A stretch of DNA of 64,000 bases from Geobacillus vulcani PSS1 (GCF_000733845.1 NZ_JPOI01000001.1:1589501-1653500), one strand, 5' to 3'; counted from the first letter of the stretch, positions 46,396 to 57,289 are shown. Made by a program: numbers and translations. Notes: generated by a model from the sequence alone, not told the origin.

Positions 46396-46502
46396 GCCAG
46401 CCCCCCTATGCGGCACGTCATTATATATTAAGTATACCATAGGAAGGGGAGACATTGTGGAATTTTGCCGATTTTTCGCCGTTTGCGCGAAAAGGGTTAG
46501 GG

Positions 46503-46532
46503 TTGACAGCGAGTGCATCGCTATGGTAATAA
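46503..46532 (+). promoter_or_regulatory. Sigma-A promoter of the tyrS T-box transcript
   Basis: Perfect TTGACA at 46503-46508 and TAATAA at 46527-46532 with an 18-nt spacer. Confidence 0.7.
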
Positions 46533-46549
46533 GTTATATATATTTCATA

Positions 46550-46800
46550 TGAGAAAGCGATGATGGGAACAAGTAGCGGCTGTCTCCCTGGTGCAGAGAG
46601 CTGGCGGACGGTGCGAGCCAGTCCACAGGCAGGCGTGAATTACCTCCCTGAGCAGCGATGGCGAACAGCGTTGTTTTGCCTAGTAGCCATTTGCCGGCAT
46701 GCGCCGTTACCGAAATGAGCGGGAAAGCAGGACGCTTTCCAAGTAGGGTGGTACCGCGGTTTGACACTCGCCCCTTCATCACGGGCGGGTGTTTTCTTTA
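46550..46800 (+). promoter_or_regulatory. T-box leader, tyrosine-specific (TAC), upstream of tyrS
   Basis: The T-box core GGGTGGTACCGCGG lies at 46746-46759. It is followed by the terminator ACACTCGCCC/GGGCGGGTGT (46764-46773, 46783-46792) and a T-rich tail. The specifier loop context GTGAATTACCTCC puts a TAC tyrosine codon at 46641-46643. Uncharged tRNA-Tyr should release termination and raise tyrS expression. Confidence 0.93.
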
Positions 46801-46805
46801 TTTAG

Positions 46806-48089
<1,284 letters not shown>

Positions 48090-48091
48090 AC

Positions 48092-48130
48092 AAAAAGATC
48101 CGAAATGCATGGGCATTTCGGATCTTTTTT
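48092..48130. terminator. Bidirectional terminator between tyrS and rpsD
   Basis: AAGATCCGAAATG/CATTTCGGATCTT stem of 13 bp with A-run upstream and T-run downstream, so it serves both convergent genes. Confidence 0.92.
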
Positions 48131-48135
48131 GCGCC

Positions 48136-48738
48136 TTAACGCGAGTAGAACTCGACGATGAGCGCTTCGTTGATTTCCGCCGGCAGTTCGGAACGCTCCG
48201 GCAAGCGGGTGTACGTTCCTTCCATTTTTTCTGGATTGAACGTCAAGTAATCCGGAATGTAATTGTTCGCTTCGAGCGCTTCTTTAATCACTTGCAAGTT
48301 GCGCGATTTTTCGCGGACGGCGATCGTTTGCCCCGGTTTGACGCGGTACGACGGGATGTTGACGCGGTTGCCGTCAACCAAAATGTGACCGTGCGTCACG
48401 AGCTGGCGGGCTTGGCGGCGCGTGCGGGCCAACCCTAAGCGGTAGACAAGGTTGTCCAAGCGCGACTCCAACAAAATCATGAAGTTTTCGCCGTGTTTGC
48501 CCGGCATTTTGCCCGCTTCTTCAAATGTTTTGCGGAATTGGCGCTCGTTCACGCCGTACATATGGCGCAGCTTTTGTTTTTCTTGCAGCTGCAAGCCATA
48601 TTCGGACAATTTCCGCCGTTGCCCTGGGCCGTGTTGGCCAGGCGGATACGGACGTTTTTGCAATTCTTTGCCCGTGCCGCTCAACGAGATGCCGAGGCGG
48701 CGGGAAATTTTCCACATGGGTCCAGTATAGCGAGCCAT
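48136..48738 (-). CDS. rpsD: Ribosomal protein S4
   Basis: Primary 16S rRNA-binding protein of the 30S body and 5' domain assembly. The 200-aa sequence starts [21 protein letters not shown] and contains the S4 domain [32 protein letters not shown]. Cys residues of a zinc-binding type are absent, as expected for this class. The start has AAGGAGGAGC upstream. In B. subtilis S4 represses its own mRNA through the leader, and a long structured leader is also present here. Confidence 0.98.
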   Translation of the reverse strand: MARYTGPMWKISRRLGISLSGTGKELQKRPYPPGQHGPGQRRKLSEYGLQLQEKQKLRHMYGVNERQFRKTFEEAGKMPGKHGENFMILLESRLDNLVYRLGLARTRRQARQLVTHGHILVDGNRVNIPSYRVKPGQTIAVREKSRNLQVIKEALEANNYIPDYLTFNPEKMEGTYTRLPERSELPAEINEALIVEFYSR

Positions 48739-48919
48739 TCGTTGCTCCTCCTTACGCTTTTATTCCCGTAAAATAAAAGCAGATGTGCGCCAACAATTAT
48801 GGCCATTTTGTTTTCATGCATCCTCGCTCTCGCAGCTAAGAGTTACACGATGCACCTCGGCGGGCCGAGGAACAAAATGAACCATAAAGGTGGGCACAAA
48901 GGCTGCTATATTTTACACA
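48739..48919 (-). promoter_or_regulatory. rpsD leader RNA, probable S4 autoregulatory site
   Basis: A leader of about 180 nt between promoter and rpsD holds hairpins such as CCTCGGCCCGCCGAGG and a GC-rich stem around GCTGCGAGAGCGAGGATGC. B. subtilis rpsD is autoregulated through a leader of this kind, so the same is inferred; the exact S4-binding pseudoknot was not modelled. Confidence 0.6.
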
Positions 48920-48925
48920 AGGGCT

Positions 48926-48954
48926 ATTATATGATTTTTAAAGGATAAAGTCAA
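48926..48954 (-). promoter_or_regulatory. Sigma-A promoter of rpsD
   Basis: On the minus strand, TTGACT (48954-48949), 17-nt spacer, TATAAT (48931-48926). Confidence 0.8.
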
Positions 48955-49073
48955 CATTTTGTTTCCCTTCTTCTCTATTCTTATGATATAATAAAAGATG
49001 CAATTTTTAGAAAAAATTTGTCATCCCATTCTCTCGTTATGGAATGATGATGCCGGTTTGGGTGGAAAAGGCG
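48955..49073. other. Spacer upstream of ytrP
   Basis: Together with the rpsD leader and promoter this completes a 335-bp gene-free stretch. An AT-rich TATGATATAATAAAAG near 48982 may be the ytrP -10 region, but no matching -35 box is evident. Confidence 0.4.
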
Positions 49074-50909
49074 ATGAACAAGGATGAAATGAAGCGGTAT
49101 GAATCGTTTAAACAAAAATTTTTCCACTGGTTTTTGGCGTTTCAGGACGACGGGCCGTTTTCGGCGGCGGCGGGCGAGTTGCTCGCGCTGCTAAAAGAAG
49201 AGCTGGCGCTCGAGCAAGCCGTTTTTTATTCGTACGACCCGACGCGGGCCGCTTTTTATCCGGAAGCGGCCGCGGTTGGAACGCCGGACGCTGGGTTGAT
49301 CGCGGCTGAAGGAGAGCGTGAAGTTGTGGTTGTCGATGCCGGTGGGCCGCATATGGCGGCCCGGCTCTTTTTCCTGCTTTCCGATGAAGCGCCGGCGATG
49401 GTCGAGCTGATGTATCGAAAAGAAAGTGGTTTTGACGAGCGGTTGTTGAGGGAGATCCGGACGGATTTGGCGCGATTGTTTGGGAAACTTAGCGCGGTGC
49501 TGCAAGGAACAGGCGAAGAGAAACGGTATGGACAGCTGCATCGCTTCGCCGCAAAAATTCATTCCTCGATGCATATCGATGATGTACTTGAAGAAATTAT
49601 CCGCACGCTGCAAAACGTCTATCCATCGTTCACCTACCACCTTCTGTTGTCACATGACAACCATCTGCGGGGAAATTTGCCGATTAAAACGCTTGTATTG
49701 GATGAAAGGGAAAGACAGACGGCGGCGTTGCGGGCGTTTTTGACTGGGCAAGTGCAATGCGAGGAGATGGAGGCGCCGCCGCGCTCAGTGCTGTACGCCC
49801 CGATTAAAGGGGTGCAGGCGGTGTATGGGGTGATTGAAATTATCGCTCCATACGCGGCACCATTTCCGAAGCGGGAGATTCATTTTATTTCGTTGCTGGC
49901 GAGCACGGCTGGAAGCGCGCTTGAGAACGCCAAGTTGTATGAACAGTCGCGCCGGCTTGTCGCCGATTTGCAGCTGATCAACGATACGATGCGCCAATTG
50001 AACGCCCGGCTGCGGCTTCATGAAGCCATTGAGTACATGGTATCGCAAATCCAACAATCGTTTGGTGCGGATGAAGTCGGTTTTTTCTTGTTTGCCGACG
50101 GCAAGAGGGAGCTTTTGCCAGGCAGCACGCCGTTTTTTTTCGACCATCGGTCCGGGCCCTATATCGAATGGGTGGAAAAGCGGCGCCAAAGCGGCAATGA
50201 CATTTTATTTGCCGGTGATGTATGCATGTCTGCATTCGGCCCGTTTCGCTCCATTATGGCGGCGCCGATGCAACAAAATAAGGAAACGAAGGGGCTGTGC
50301 ATTGCGCTCGCCAGCGAGCCATATCAATTTACGTTTGAGATGTTTAAGCTGTTGGAATCGCTCGTTCAACATTCAACGCTGGCGTTTATGAACGCGATGC
50401 TGCGCGAAGAGCTTGAGAAGCTGGTGGTCACCGATTATTTGACAAAACTGCATACGCGCCGCTACTTGGACGAGGTGATCCAAACATCCATGGGATCCGA
50501 TGCATCCGGGGCGCTCATTTTGTTTGACATCGACAACTTTAAGCAAATCAACGATGTGTACGGTCATCAAACGGGCGATGGGGTGCTTGTCCAAGTGGCT
50601 GAGACGGTGCGCGCCAACATTCGCGATGGCGATGTAGCGGCGCGTTGGGGCGGGGAAGAGCTGGCGGTGTATTTGCCGAAAGTGCTGCTGTCTGACGCCA
50701 TTTCGATTGCCCGCCGCATCACAGAAAAAGTCAGGGAACAAACGGTTCCAACGGTGACCGTTTCGTGCGGCGTGTCATGGTGGGAGCGCCATGGCTGCGA
50801 GGATGCCAAACAGCTGTTCAAACGAGCCGACGCCGCGCTTTATATGGCAAAAGAGACGGGAAAAAACTGCATTTTTGTGCACGATGACTGTCATTTGTAT
50901 AAGGTGTAA
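49074..50909 (+). CDS. ytrP: GAF-GGDEF protein YtrP (putative diguanylate cyclase)
   Basis: A 611-aa cytoplasmic signalling protein. Residues 1-330 contain two GAF-like sensory regions with long helices between them (for example LASTAGSALENAKLYEQSRRL). The C-terminal GGDEF domain (about 455-610) has FDIDNFKQINDVYGHQTGDGVL and a GGEEL active site at 526-530, a functional variant of GGDEF. It would make cyclic di-GMP; the GAF ligand is unknown. The start is uncertain: the ATG at 49074 has GGTGGAAAAGG upstream, while the frame begins at 49044. Confidence 0.9.
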   Translation: MNKDEMKRYESFKQKFFHWFLAFQDDGPFSAAAGELLALLKEELALEQAVFYSYDPTRAAFYPEAAAVGTPDAGLIAAEGEREVVVVDAGGPHMAARLFFLLSDEAPAMVELMYRKESGFDERLLREIRTDLARLFGKLSAVLQGTGEEKRYGQLHRFAAKIHSSMHIDDVLEEIIRTLQNVYPSFTYHLLLSHDNHLRGNLPIKTLVLDERERQTAALRAFLTGQVQCEEMEAPPRSVLYAPIKGVQAVYGVIEIIAPYAAPFPKREIHFISLLASTAGSALENAKLYEQSRRLVADLQLINDTMRQLNARLRLHEAIEYMVSQIQQSFGADEVGFFLFADGKRELLPGSTPFFFDHRSGPYIEWVEKRRQSGNDILFAGDVCMSAFGPFRSIMAAPMQQNKETKGLCIALASEPYQFTFEMFKLLESLVQHSTLAFMNAMLREELEKLVVTDYLTKLHTRRYLDEVIQTSMGSDASGALILFDIDNFKQINDVYGHQTGDGVLVQVAETVRANIRDGDVAARWGGEELAVYLPKVLLSDAISIARRITEKVREQTVPTVTVSCGVSWWERHGCEDAKQLFKRADAALYMAKETGKNCIFVHDDCHLYKV

Positions 50910-50910
50910 A

Positions 50911-50942
50911 AAGAGGAATCCGGACAAGCGGATTCCTTCTTC
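50911..50942. terminator. Bidirectional terminator between ytrP and ytsP
   Basis: GGAATCCG/CGGATTCC stem of 8 bp with a 6-nt loop, AAAAAGA on one side and TTCTTC on the other. Confidence 0.75.
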
Positions 50943-50963
50943 GCACTTGGTGCGCATTTTTCG

Positions 50964-51440
50964 TCAGGCGGAAATGAGCACGCTGGCAAATTGTTCCAAG
51001 TAGCGGCGATCGATGTCATCGAAGCGGTTTTTCACCGGGCTGTCGATGTCAAGAACGCCAATGATGCAGCCGTCTTTGATGAGCGGCACGACGATTTCCG
51101 ATTGAGACGCCGCATCGCAGGCGATATGGCCTGGGAATTGGTGAACGTCAGGAACGACCAACGTCCGCCGTTCAGCGGCCGCCGTGCCGCACACCCCCTT
51201 GCCGAACGGGATGCGCACGCATGCCGGCAAGCCTTGGAACGGACCAAGCACAAGCTCATCGCCGTCTGCGAGATAAAAACCGACCCAGTTGATGTCGGAT
51301 AAAAATTGATTGAGCAAGGCAGCTGCGTTCGCCAAGTTGGCGATGAAGTTGGGTTCCCCGGAAATGAGCGATTTCAGCTGTTCGATGACGAGCGCGTAAT
51401 TTTCTTCGCGTGTTCCATTGTAAGCCATGGGACGAAACAT
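50964..51440 (-). CDS. ytsP: Free methionine-(R)-sulfoxide reductase YtsP (GAF)
   Basis: A 158-aa single GAF-domain enzyme of the fRMsr family that reduces free Met-R-sulfoxide. The three conserved cysteines are present in PACVRIPFGKGVCGTAA and GHIACDAASQSEIVVP; the substrate pocket WVGFYLADGDELVLGPFQG precedes them. Start is the ATG at 51440 with AAGGAGG 8 nt upstream; the open frame to 51506 is leader. The gene lies behind hisJ on the same strand, 94 nt downstream. Confidence 0.9.
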   Translation of the reverse strand: MFRPMAYNGTREENYALVIEQLKSLISGEPNFIANLANAAALLNQFLSDINWVGFYLADGDELVLGPFQGLPACVRIPFGKGVCGTAAAERRTLVVPDVHQFPGHIACDAASQSEIVVPLIKDGCIIGVLDIDSPVKNRFDDIDRRYLEQFASVLISA

Positions 51441-51534
51441 AGAACGGGCCTCCTTTTCATCATGATTGAAAGCACGATCCCTCACCTCAGCATCCAGCGG
51501 ATGCAAGCGGGGATAAGACTGATTCGCCTATTTT

Positions 51535-52359
51535 TTATGATGGCTGCGGGCGATTGTCAATCGAAAGCGCCTCACGGTCCATCCTCTCCCGTCCTTGGTG
51601 CAAGTCGGCGGCGCGGTGGGCGTCGGATCCGTAGACGATCGGGATGCCCCGCCGTCGCGCCTCGGCGATCACGCCGCTCGGTGGATACGGCTCCAAGCAG
51701 AGCGGTTTGGCGGCGCCGGCGCCGTTGTAGTCCAATTCATAGCCGAACTGCTTGATGTCATCGAGAATGGCAACCATCCACTCATCCATTGATTCCAAGC
51801 ATGGGAAACGGCGTTGGAACTTGCGCACAAGGGTCATATGGCCGATGCGTTTCGGTTTGTAACGGCCGAGATCCGCGCGGATCGATTGCCGCACCGTTTC
51901 GTAGTAGGCGCGGTGGACGCGTTCGACCGATCCGAACAGGCGGACGATCTCGGCAAACATATCTTCGCTGTAATCAAGGCATACATATTGCCCTTCGTGG
52001 GCCAAAAAGTGAACCGATAAAATGCTGTCGTCAAGCAGCGGGCCGACCTCGTCGAGCAGGCGGGACGTCTCCTCTTCAAAACCAGGAATGAAATCGACCT
52101 CGAGCCCGATGCGGATGGCGATGTCGGTTCGATAACGGGCTTTCACCTCAGCCACCGCGTGCAAATAGCGTTCAAGATCGCTCGGGCTCATTGCGCAGTC
52201 TTGGTTTGGCGTCGGATCGACAAACCGCTCTGGAAGCGGCGCGTGTTCCGTGAATGAAATATCGGTATAGCCGAGGGCGATGGCGCGTTCTACATACGCT
52301 TCAAGCGGATCGCGGCTTCCGTGCGGGCAAAACGGCGTATGAATATGGCCGTCGCGCAT
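51535..52359 (-). CDS. hisJ: Histidinol-phosphatase HisJ (PHP family)
   Basis: Dephosphorylates L-histidinol phosphate in histidine synthesis. The 274-aa PHP-domain protein shows the metal-binding DGHIHTPFCPHG at residues 3-14, FTEHAPLP, GLEVDFIPG, SVHFLAH and the C-terminal GSDAHRAADL. It is isolated from a his operon, as in B. subtilis. It diverges from ezrA; the start ATG has AAAGGGGGA upstream. Confidence 0.93.
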   Translation of the reverse strand: MRDGHIHTPFCPHGSRDPLEAYVERAIALGYTDISFTEHAPLPERFVDPTPNQDCAMSPSDLERYLHAVAEVKARYRTDIAIRIGLEVDFIPGFEEETSRLLDEVGPLLDDSILSVHFLAHEGQYVCLDYSEDMFAEIVRLFGSVERVHRAYYETVRQSIRADLGRYKPKRIGHMTLVRKFQRRFPCLESMDEWMVAILDDIKQFGYELDYNGAGAAKPLCLEPYPPSGVIAEARRRGIPIVYGSDAHRAADLHQGRERMDREALSIDNRPQPS

Positions 52360-52539
52360 GATGGATTTTCCCCCTTTCTCCCTAATGTATCATAGCAAAA
52401 ATCCTGTAAAAAAAATAAAAATTTTGGTCAAAAAATGTCGTTAACATGGTATCATAAAAACATTGAAAAACATATATTTCTGCCTTCTCCGCTATTTTCA
52501 TTTATTCGATAGAAGTAGCTTGAGTGCAAGGAGGGCATC

Positions 52540-54249
52540 ATGCGGATGGGAATGGCATGGATCGTTCTGCTCCTCGGCGCGGGGGCAATCATATATAATC
52601 ATGTGTACCGGAAGCGGATGTACCGGGAAATCGATCGGCTCGAGGAATGGAAAATCAATGTGATGAACCGGCCGGTCCCAGATGAGCTGGCGAAAGTGAA
52701 ACAGCTGAATATGACAGGGGAGACGGAGCAGCTGTTTGAACGATGGCGCCAGCAATGGGACGACATTGTGGCAGTGAAGCTGCCGAATGTGGAAGAACAG
52801 CTGTTTGACGCGGAGCGGCTGCTCGACAAATACCGCTACCGGCAGGCGCGCCGGTTGCTTGGGCAGATCGCCGACGGATTGCGTTGTCTTGAGGAAGAAG
52901 TGCATGAAATCATTCATGAAGTGAATGAGTTGATCGGCAGCGAGGAACAAAGCCGGGCGGAGATCGAAGAGCTGCGTGCGGCTCACCGGGAAGCGAAAAA
53001 GGTGCTGATTGCTTACCGTTATACGTTCGGTTCGGCTGCCGACTTGCTTGACGTCCGTTTAACGGAAGCGGAAAAGCAGTTTCAGCGGTTTGCCGAATTG
53101 ACGGAAGCCGGCAACTATTTGGCGGCGCGCGATGTGGTTCTGACACTGAAGGAAGAGCTCGGCCGGCTCACAGCCATGATGGAAGAAATTCCTAAACTGC
53201 TTGGCGAATGCCAAACGTCATTGCCCGCTCAGCTCGCTGAGTTGGCGGATGGCTATCGAGAGATGGAAGAGCGCGGATACATCCTTGACCACTTGCACAT
53301 GGAGCGCACGCTTCAGGAAAAGCGGGAAAAAATGGAGCGATGTCTGGCCATGATCCATGAGCTACGCATCGAAGAAGCGAAGCAGATTGCCGCTGAGCTG
53401 AAAGAAGAGATCGACGCGCTCTACGATTTGCTCGAAAACGAAGTGCTCGCGCATCAATATGTGCAAACGGAAATGCCGCGCATTGGCAGCATGCTTCAGG
53501 AGCTCGCCACCGAGGCGAAGGAAACCGAGGCCGAGGCGCTGTTCGTCCAGCAAAGCTACCATTTGGCGCCAAGCGACCTCGAAAAATACCGGAGCATCGA
53601 AAAGCAGCTGCACCAGTTGCAAAAGCGGTTTTTTCTCATTCAAGACCGCGTTGCCGAGGCGAAAACAGCGTATTCGCTCCTGAAAGAGGAGCTTGAGCAG
53701 CTTGTGTCCCAAATCGAGCTCATGAAGGAAGAGCATGAACAGTTTCGAACGATGCTGCAGACGCTGCGCAAAGACGAATTGATCGCCCGCGAAAAGCTTG
53801 AGGCTATGCGAAAAACATTGGCCGAGGCGCTCCGCCTTGTGCAAAAAAGCCGGCTGCCGGGACTGCCTGAGCCGTATTCGCTCGAACTGGCGGAAGCGAG
53901 ACGCAGCTTGCAGGCCGTCGCCGCGCGCCTGGAGGAAAAGCCGCTTGACATGCCGGCAGTCGATCAGGCGCTGGAGGAAGCGAAAGCGGCTGTGGAACGG
54001 CTGTATGAGCGGACGGTGGAAATGATTGAACAGGCGACGCTGGCGGAGCGGACGATTCAATACGGCAACCGCTACCGCCGCCGCTATCCAGCGGTCCGCC
54101 AAAGGCTGGAAGAAGCCGAATGTTTATTTCGCCATTATGATTATGAGGAGGCGCTCCGGCAGGCGGTGGCGGCCGTTGAAGAAGTCGAGCCGGGCGCGTT
54201 TGACCGTGTGCAGAAACTATGGCAGGAGGATCACAGCCGGGAGCAGTGA
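52540..54249 (+). CDS. ezrA: Septation ring formation regulator EzrA
   Basis: Membrane-anchored negative regulator of FtsZ ring assembly that also couples PBP1 to the division site. The 569-aa protein has one N-terminal transmembrane helix ([19 protein letters not shown], residues 5-23) and then spectrin-like coiled-coil bundles facing the cytoplasm, with [14 protein letters not shown] and [18 protein letters not shown] as recognisable family segments. The latter contains the C-terminal EzrA patch ([11 protein letters not shown]) needed for midcell localisation. Start ATG 52540 follows AAGGAGGG by 5 nt. Confidence 0.95.
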   Translation: MRMGMAWIVLLLGAGAIIYNHVYRKRMYREIDRLEEWKINVMNRPVPDELAKVKQLNMTGETEQLFERWRQQWDDIVAVKLPNVEEQLFDAERLLDKYRYRQARRLLGQIADGLRCLEEEVHEIIHEVNELIGSEEQSRAEIEELRAAHREAKKVLIAYRYTFGSAADLLDVRLTEAEKQFQRFAELTEAGNYLAARDVVLTLKEELGRLTAMMEEIPKLLGECQTSLPAQLAELADGYREMEERGYILDHLHMERTLQEKREKMERCLAMIHELRIEEAKQIAAELKEEIDALYDLLENEVLAHQYVQTEMPRIGSMLQELATEAKETEAEALFVQQSYHLAPSDLEKYRSIEKQLHQLQKRFFLIQDRVAEAKTAYSLLKEELEQLVSQIELMKEEHEQFRTMLQTLRKDELIAREKLEAMRKTLAEALRLVQKSRLPGLPEPYSLELAEARRSLQAVAARLEEKPLDMPAVDQALEEAKAAVERLYERTVEMIEQATLAERTIQYGNRYRRRYPAVRQRLEEAECLFRHYDYEEALRQAVAAVEEVEPGAFDRVQKLWQEDHSREQ

Positions 54250-54256
54250 TCAACCA

Positions 54257-54297
54257 CCCGATAAATGTCGGCTTTCAGCGATATTTATCGGGTTTTT
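54257..54297 (+). terminator. Terminator after ezrA
   Basis: CCCGATAAAT/ATTTATCGGG perfect 10-bp stem, 16-nt loop, five T. Confidence 0.85.
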
Positions 54298-54435
54298 GGT
54301 GAATAATGTAAATGATTGTATGTTTTCGTTGCCGATTGGCGCTCATTTTGTTTATCATCTCCAATGGAGAAGCCCCCCTTCCTAGCGTGAGCGTAAGTGG
54401 GACTGAAACGGTTTCTCCCATCACGGATGTTCCTC

Positions 54436-54464
54436 TTGCACGAAAAGAACAGATGGTATAGAAT
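54436..54464 (+). promoter_or_regulatory. Sigma-A promoter of nifZ-thiI
   Basis: TTGCAC at 54436-54441, 17-nt spacer, TAGAAT at 54459-54464. A short hairpin with a T-run follows 10 nt later. Confidence 0.55.
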
Positions 54465-54585
54465 AACGCGATAGGAACGTGTGTTCCTTTTTTGCTGGAG
54501 GGAAGGTCATGCATAAAGCCGATCGACTTCGGTTTGGGAGAGCGTTCAAGTATATTCTGCTAAGGACAAGCGGAGGATGGAAGCG

Positions 54586-55731
54586 ATGATTTATCTTGAC
54601 AACAGCGCGACGACCAAACCATTTCCGGAAGTGGTCGATTCGTTCGTCGCCGTCGCCACGAACTATTTTGCCAATCCGTCGTCGCTCCATGGGTTGGGCA
54701 TGAAAGCGGAGCGGCTCTTGGCGCAGGCGCGCGAACAAATCGCCGCCATGCTGCGCGTCAAGCCGAACGAAATCGTTTTTACCTCCGGCGGAACGGAGGC
54801 GAACAATTTCGCCATCAAAGGAGTCGCCTGGCAATATCAGCGGCGCGGCCGCCATATCATTACGACGAAAATCGAGCATCCGTCTGTCGCTGAACCGTGC
54901 CGCCAGCTCGAGGAGCTTGGTTTTGAGGTGACGTACTTGCCGGTCGACCGCGAAGGAAGGGTGTCGGTTGAGCAAGTGGAACGCGCGCTGCGCGACGATA
55001 CGATTCTCGTGTCAGTGATGCACGTCAATAACGAAGTTGGCACGGTGCAGCCGATCGAAGAAATCGGAGCGCTTTTAGCCCACTATCCGAAAACGTTGTT
55101 TCACGTCGATCGGGTGCAAGGCATCAGCAAAGTGCCGCTCGACTTGAAGCAAGCCGGCGTTGATTTATGCACGATATCAGCGCATAAATTTCACGGATTG
55201 CGCGGCGCCGGCTTGCTTTACGTCCGCGAAGGCGTCCGCCTGGCGCCGTTGATTGCCGGCGGCGGGCAGGAGCGGCAGCTTCGGTCCGGAACGGAAAATG
55301 TCGCCGCCATCGTCGCGATGGCGAAGGCGCTTCGCTTGGCGCTCGAGCGCTACGAGCGGGACATCGGCCGGCTTCAAGCATTGAAAGACGAGTGGCTTGA
55401 AGCGCTTGCGGCGATTCCAGACATCGAGATCAACACGCCGCGTGATGGCGCCGCCCCCCACATCATCAATTTTTCGCTAAAAAGCGGCATCAAGCCGGAA
55501 GTGTTTGTTCACGAGCTGGAGAAAAGCGGAATCTATGTCTCCACGACGTCGGCCTGTTCGTCGAAAAAGAAGGCGCCGAGCAAGACGCTTTTGGCCATGG
55601 GGCTCGGCGAGGGCCGCGCCGAGCGCGGCATTCGCATCAGCTTGTCGTTTGACAACAGCCGGGAAGAAATCGCGCCCGCAGTGGCAGCGATCAAACAGGC
55701 GATCAAAACGTTAAGCGAGGTAACGGAATAA
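54586..55731 (+). CDS. nifZ: Cysteine desulfurase NifZ (IscS-like)
   Basis: PLP-dependent desulfurase that passes sulfur from cysteine to the ThiI encoded next. The 381-aa protein has the PLP lysine K201 in CTISAHKFHGLRG, conserved PLP pocket segments FTSGGTEANNFAIKG and SVMHVNNEVGTVQPI, and the catalytic Cys C324 in STTSACSSKK on the mobile loop. The start used is the ATG at 54586, 9 nt after GGAGG; one at 54577 overlaps the box. Its stop is 1 nt from the thiI start, so the two are coupled. Confidence 0.94.
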   Translation: MIYLDNSATTKPFPEVVDSFVAVATNYFANPSSLHGLGMKAERLLAQAREQIAAMLRVKPNEIVFTSGGTEANNFAIKGVAWQYQRRGRHIITTKIEHPSVAEPCRQLEELGFEVTYLPVDREGRVSVEQVERALRDDTILVSVMHVNNEVGTVQPIEEIGALLAHYPKTLFHVDRVQGISKVPLDLKQAGVDLCTISAHKFHGLRGAGLLYVREGVRLAPLIAGGGQERQLRSGTENVAAIVAMAKALRLALERYERDIGRLQALKDEWLEALAAIPDIEINTPRDGAAPHIINFSLKSGIKPEVFVHELEKSGIYVSTTSACSSKKKAPSKTLLAMGLGEGRAERGIRISLSFDNSREEIAPAVAAIKQAIKTLSEVTE

Positions 55732-55732
55732 G

Positions 55733-56941
55733 ATGATGAACTATGACCGCATTTTGATCCGCTACGGGGAAATGACGACGAAAGGAAAAAACCGGAACAT
55801 CTTCGTCCGGCGTCTTAAAAACAACATTGCCCGCAAACTGCAGGCGTTCGAGCGGATTCAGATTGAATATATGCGCGACCGAATGTACATTTTATTAAAC
55901 GGCGAGCCGCATGAACCGATCATCGAAAAGCTGAAAACCGTTTTTGGCATTCATTCGTTCAGCCTGGCGATGAAGTGTGAAAACGATCTTGACGCCATTA
56001 AGAAAACAGCGCTCGCCGCCGTCCGCCAGCTTCCATACCAAGGAAAAACGTTTAAAGTGAGCGCCCGCCGCGTCGACAAGCAGTTTCCGTATCGAAGCGA
56101 CGAACTGAACTACGAGGTGGGGGCGCACATTTTGCGGCATACGGACGGACTGACGGTCAACGTGCGCGAGCCGGATCTTGATGTGCGCATTGAAGTGCGC
56201 CAAGACGGGACGTATATCACGTGCCGCGACATTTTCGGCGCCGGCGGCCTGCCGGTCGGGACGAGCGGCAAGGCGATGCTCATGCTCTCCGGCGGCATCG
56301 ACAGCCCGGTTGCGGGTTATTTGGCGATGAAGCGCGGTTTGGAAATTGAAGCCGTTCACTTTTTCAGCCCCCCGTTTACAAGCGAACGGGCGAAGCAAAA
56401 AGTGATTGACCTTGTGCGCAAACTGACGACATACGGCGGGAGAATCAAGCTTCACATCGTGCCGTTTACGGAAGTGCAACAAGCCATTTATCAAGGCGTT
56501 CCAAACGAGTACTCGTTGATTTCGACTCGGCGGGCGATGCTGAAGATCACCGACGAGCTGCGCCGCCGCCAGCGGGCGTTGGCGATTGTTACGGGCGAAA
56601 GCCTCGGCCAAGTCGCAAGCCAGACGCTAGAAAGCATGTACGTGATCAATGAGGTGACCAACACCCCAATTTTGCGCCCGCTTGTTTCCATGGATAAGAT
56701 GGAAATTATCGAGATTGCTAAACGAATCGATACTCACGATATTTCCATTCTTCCTTATGAAGACTGTTGCACCATTTTTACGCCAAGAGCGCCGAAAACG
56801 AAGCCGAAAAAAGAAAAAGTGCTCCATTATGAGAGCCAGCTCGATCTCGCTCCGCTTCTCGAGAAGGCGGTCAATGACACGGAGACGCTGGTCATTGACG
56901 AAGAAAACGGACGGGCGGACGAGTTTGCCGAGTTGTTTTGA
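55733..56941 (+). CDS. thiI: tRNA 4-thiouridine synthase ThiI
   Basis: Makes s4U8 in tRNA, a near-UV sensor, using sulfur delivered by NifZ. The 402-aa protein comprises an N-terminal ferredoxin-like domain, THUMP (about 60-165) and the PP-loop ATPase with SGGIDSPVAGYLAMKRG near residue 186. As in other Bacillus ThiI proteins, the C-terminal rhodanese domain of E. coli ThiI is missing, so it depends on NifZ for persulfide. The second codon is also ATG and could be the true start. Confidence 0.96.
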   Translation: MMNYDRILIRYGEMTTKGKNRNIFVRRLKNNIARKLQAFERIQIEYMRDRMYILLNGEPHEPIIEKLKTVFGIHSFSLAMKCENDLDAIKKTALAAVRQLPYQGKTFKVSARRVDKQFPYRSDELNYEVGAHILRHTDGLTVNVREPDLDVRIEVRQDGTYITCRDIFGAGGLPVGTSGKAMLMLSGGIDSPVAGYLAMKRGLEIEAVHFFSPPFTSERAKQKVIDLVRKLTTYGGRIKLHIVPFTEVQQAIYQGVPNEYSLISTRRAMLKITDELRRRQRALAIVTGESLGQVASQTLESMYVINEVTNTPILRPLVSMDKMEIIEIAKRIDTHDISILPYEDCCTIFTPRAPKTKPKKEKVLHYESQLDLAPLLEKAVNDTETLVIDEENGRADEFAELF

Positions 56942-56968
56942 ATCTCAAAATTTACCAAAAAGCATCTC

Positions 56969-56999
56969 TGCATATCGCCATCTGTTTTCACACATTCTA
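56969..56999 (+). promoter_or_regulatory. Sigma-G (forespore) promoter of sspA
   Basis: TGCATA at 56969-56974, 18-nt spacer, CATTCTA at 56993-56999, matching the sigma-G pattern TGnATA / CATnnTA; 23 nt before the start codon. Confidence 0.7.
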
Positions 57000-57022
57000 T
57001 AGGTACAAGGAGGTGAAAACAG

Positions 57023-57226
57023 ATGGCACGCAACAACAGCAATCAACTGCTCGTTCCAGGTGCGCAACAAGCGCTGGAGCAAATGAAATATGAGATCGCT
57101 CAAGAATTTGGCGTGAACTTAGGCGCTGACACGACTTCGCGCGCCAACGGTTCGGTTGGCGGCGAGATCACGAAACGTCTTGTCTCCATGGCGCAGCAAC
57201 AATTGGGCGGCGCACGCCAATTCTAA
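57023..57226 (+). CDS. sspA: Alpha/beta-type small acid-soluble spore protein
   Basis: A 67-aa major SASP that coats spore DNA in the forespore and protects it from UV and heat; later it is an amino acid store. It has the germination protease cleavage region [12 protein letters not shown] (residues 24-35) and the second DNA-binding segment [25 protein letters not shown] gives a very strong RBS. Flanked by a sigma-G promoter and a GC-rich hairpin. Confidence 0.96.
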   Translation: MARNNSNQLLVPGAQQALEQMKYEIAQEFGVNLGADTTSRANGSVGGEITKRLVSMAQQQLGGARQF

Positions 57227-57245
57227 TTTCATACCGATGGCTTGC

Positions 57246-57271
57246 GCGGCGGGGGCATCCCCCGCCGCTTT
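57246..57271 (+). terminator. Terminator after sspA
   Basis: Perfect GCGGCGGGGG/CCCCCGCCGC stem with a 3-nt loop, followed by a short TTTC; very stable hairpin typical of SASP mRNAs. Confidence 0.75.
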
Positions 57272-57289
57272 CGTATGGGAAAAATGGTA

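Larger units (their letters stand above)
54250..54585. other. 336-bp gap between ezrA and nifZ
   Basis: No gene. B. subtilis has the branched-chain amino acid transporter braB in this interval; it is absent here without visible remnant. The gap contains the ezrA terminator, a nifZ promoter (54436-54464) and a small leader hairpin AGGAAC/GTTCCT with a T-run (54473-54493). Confidence 0.55.
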
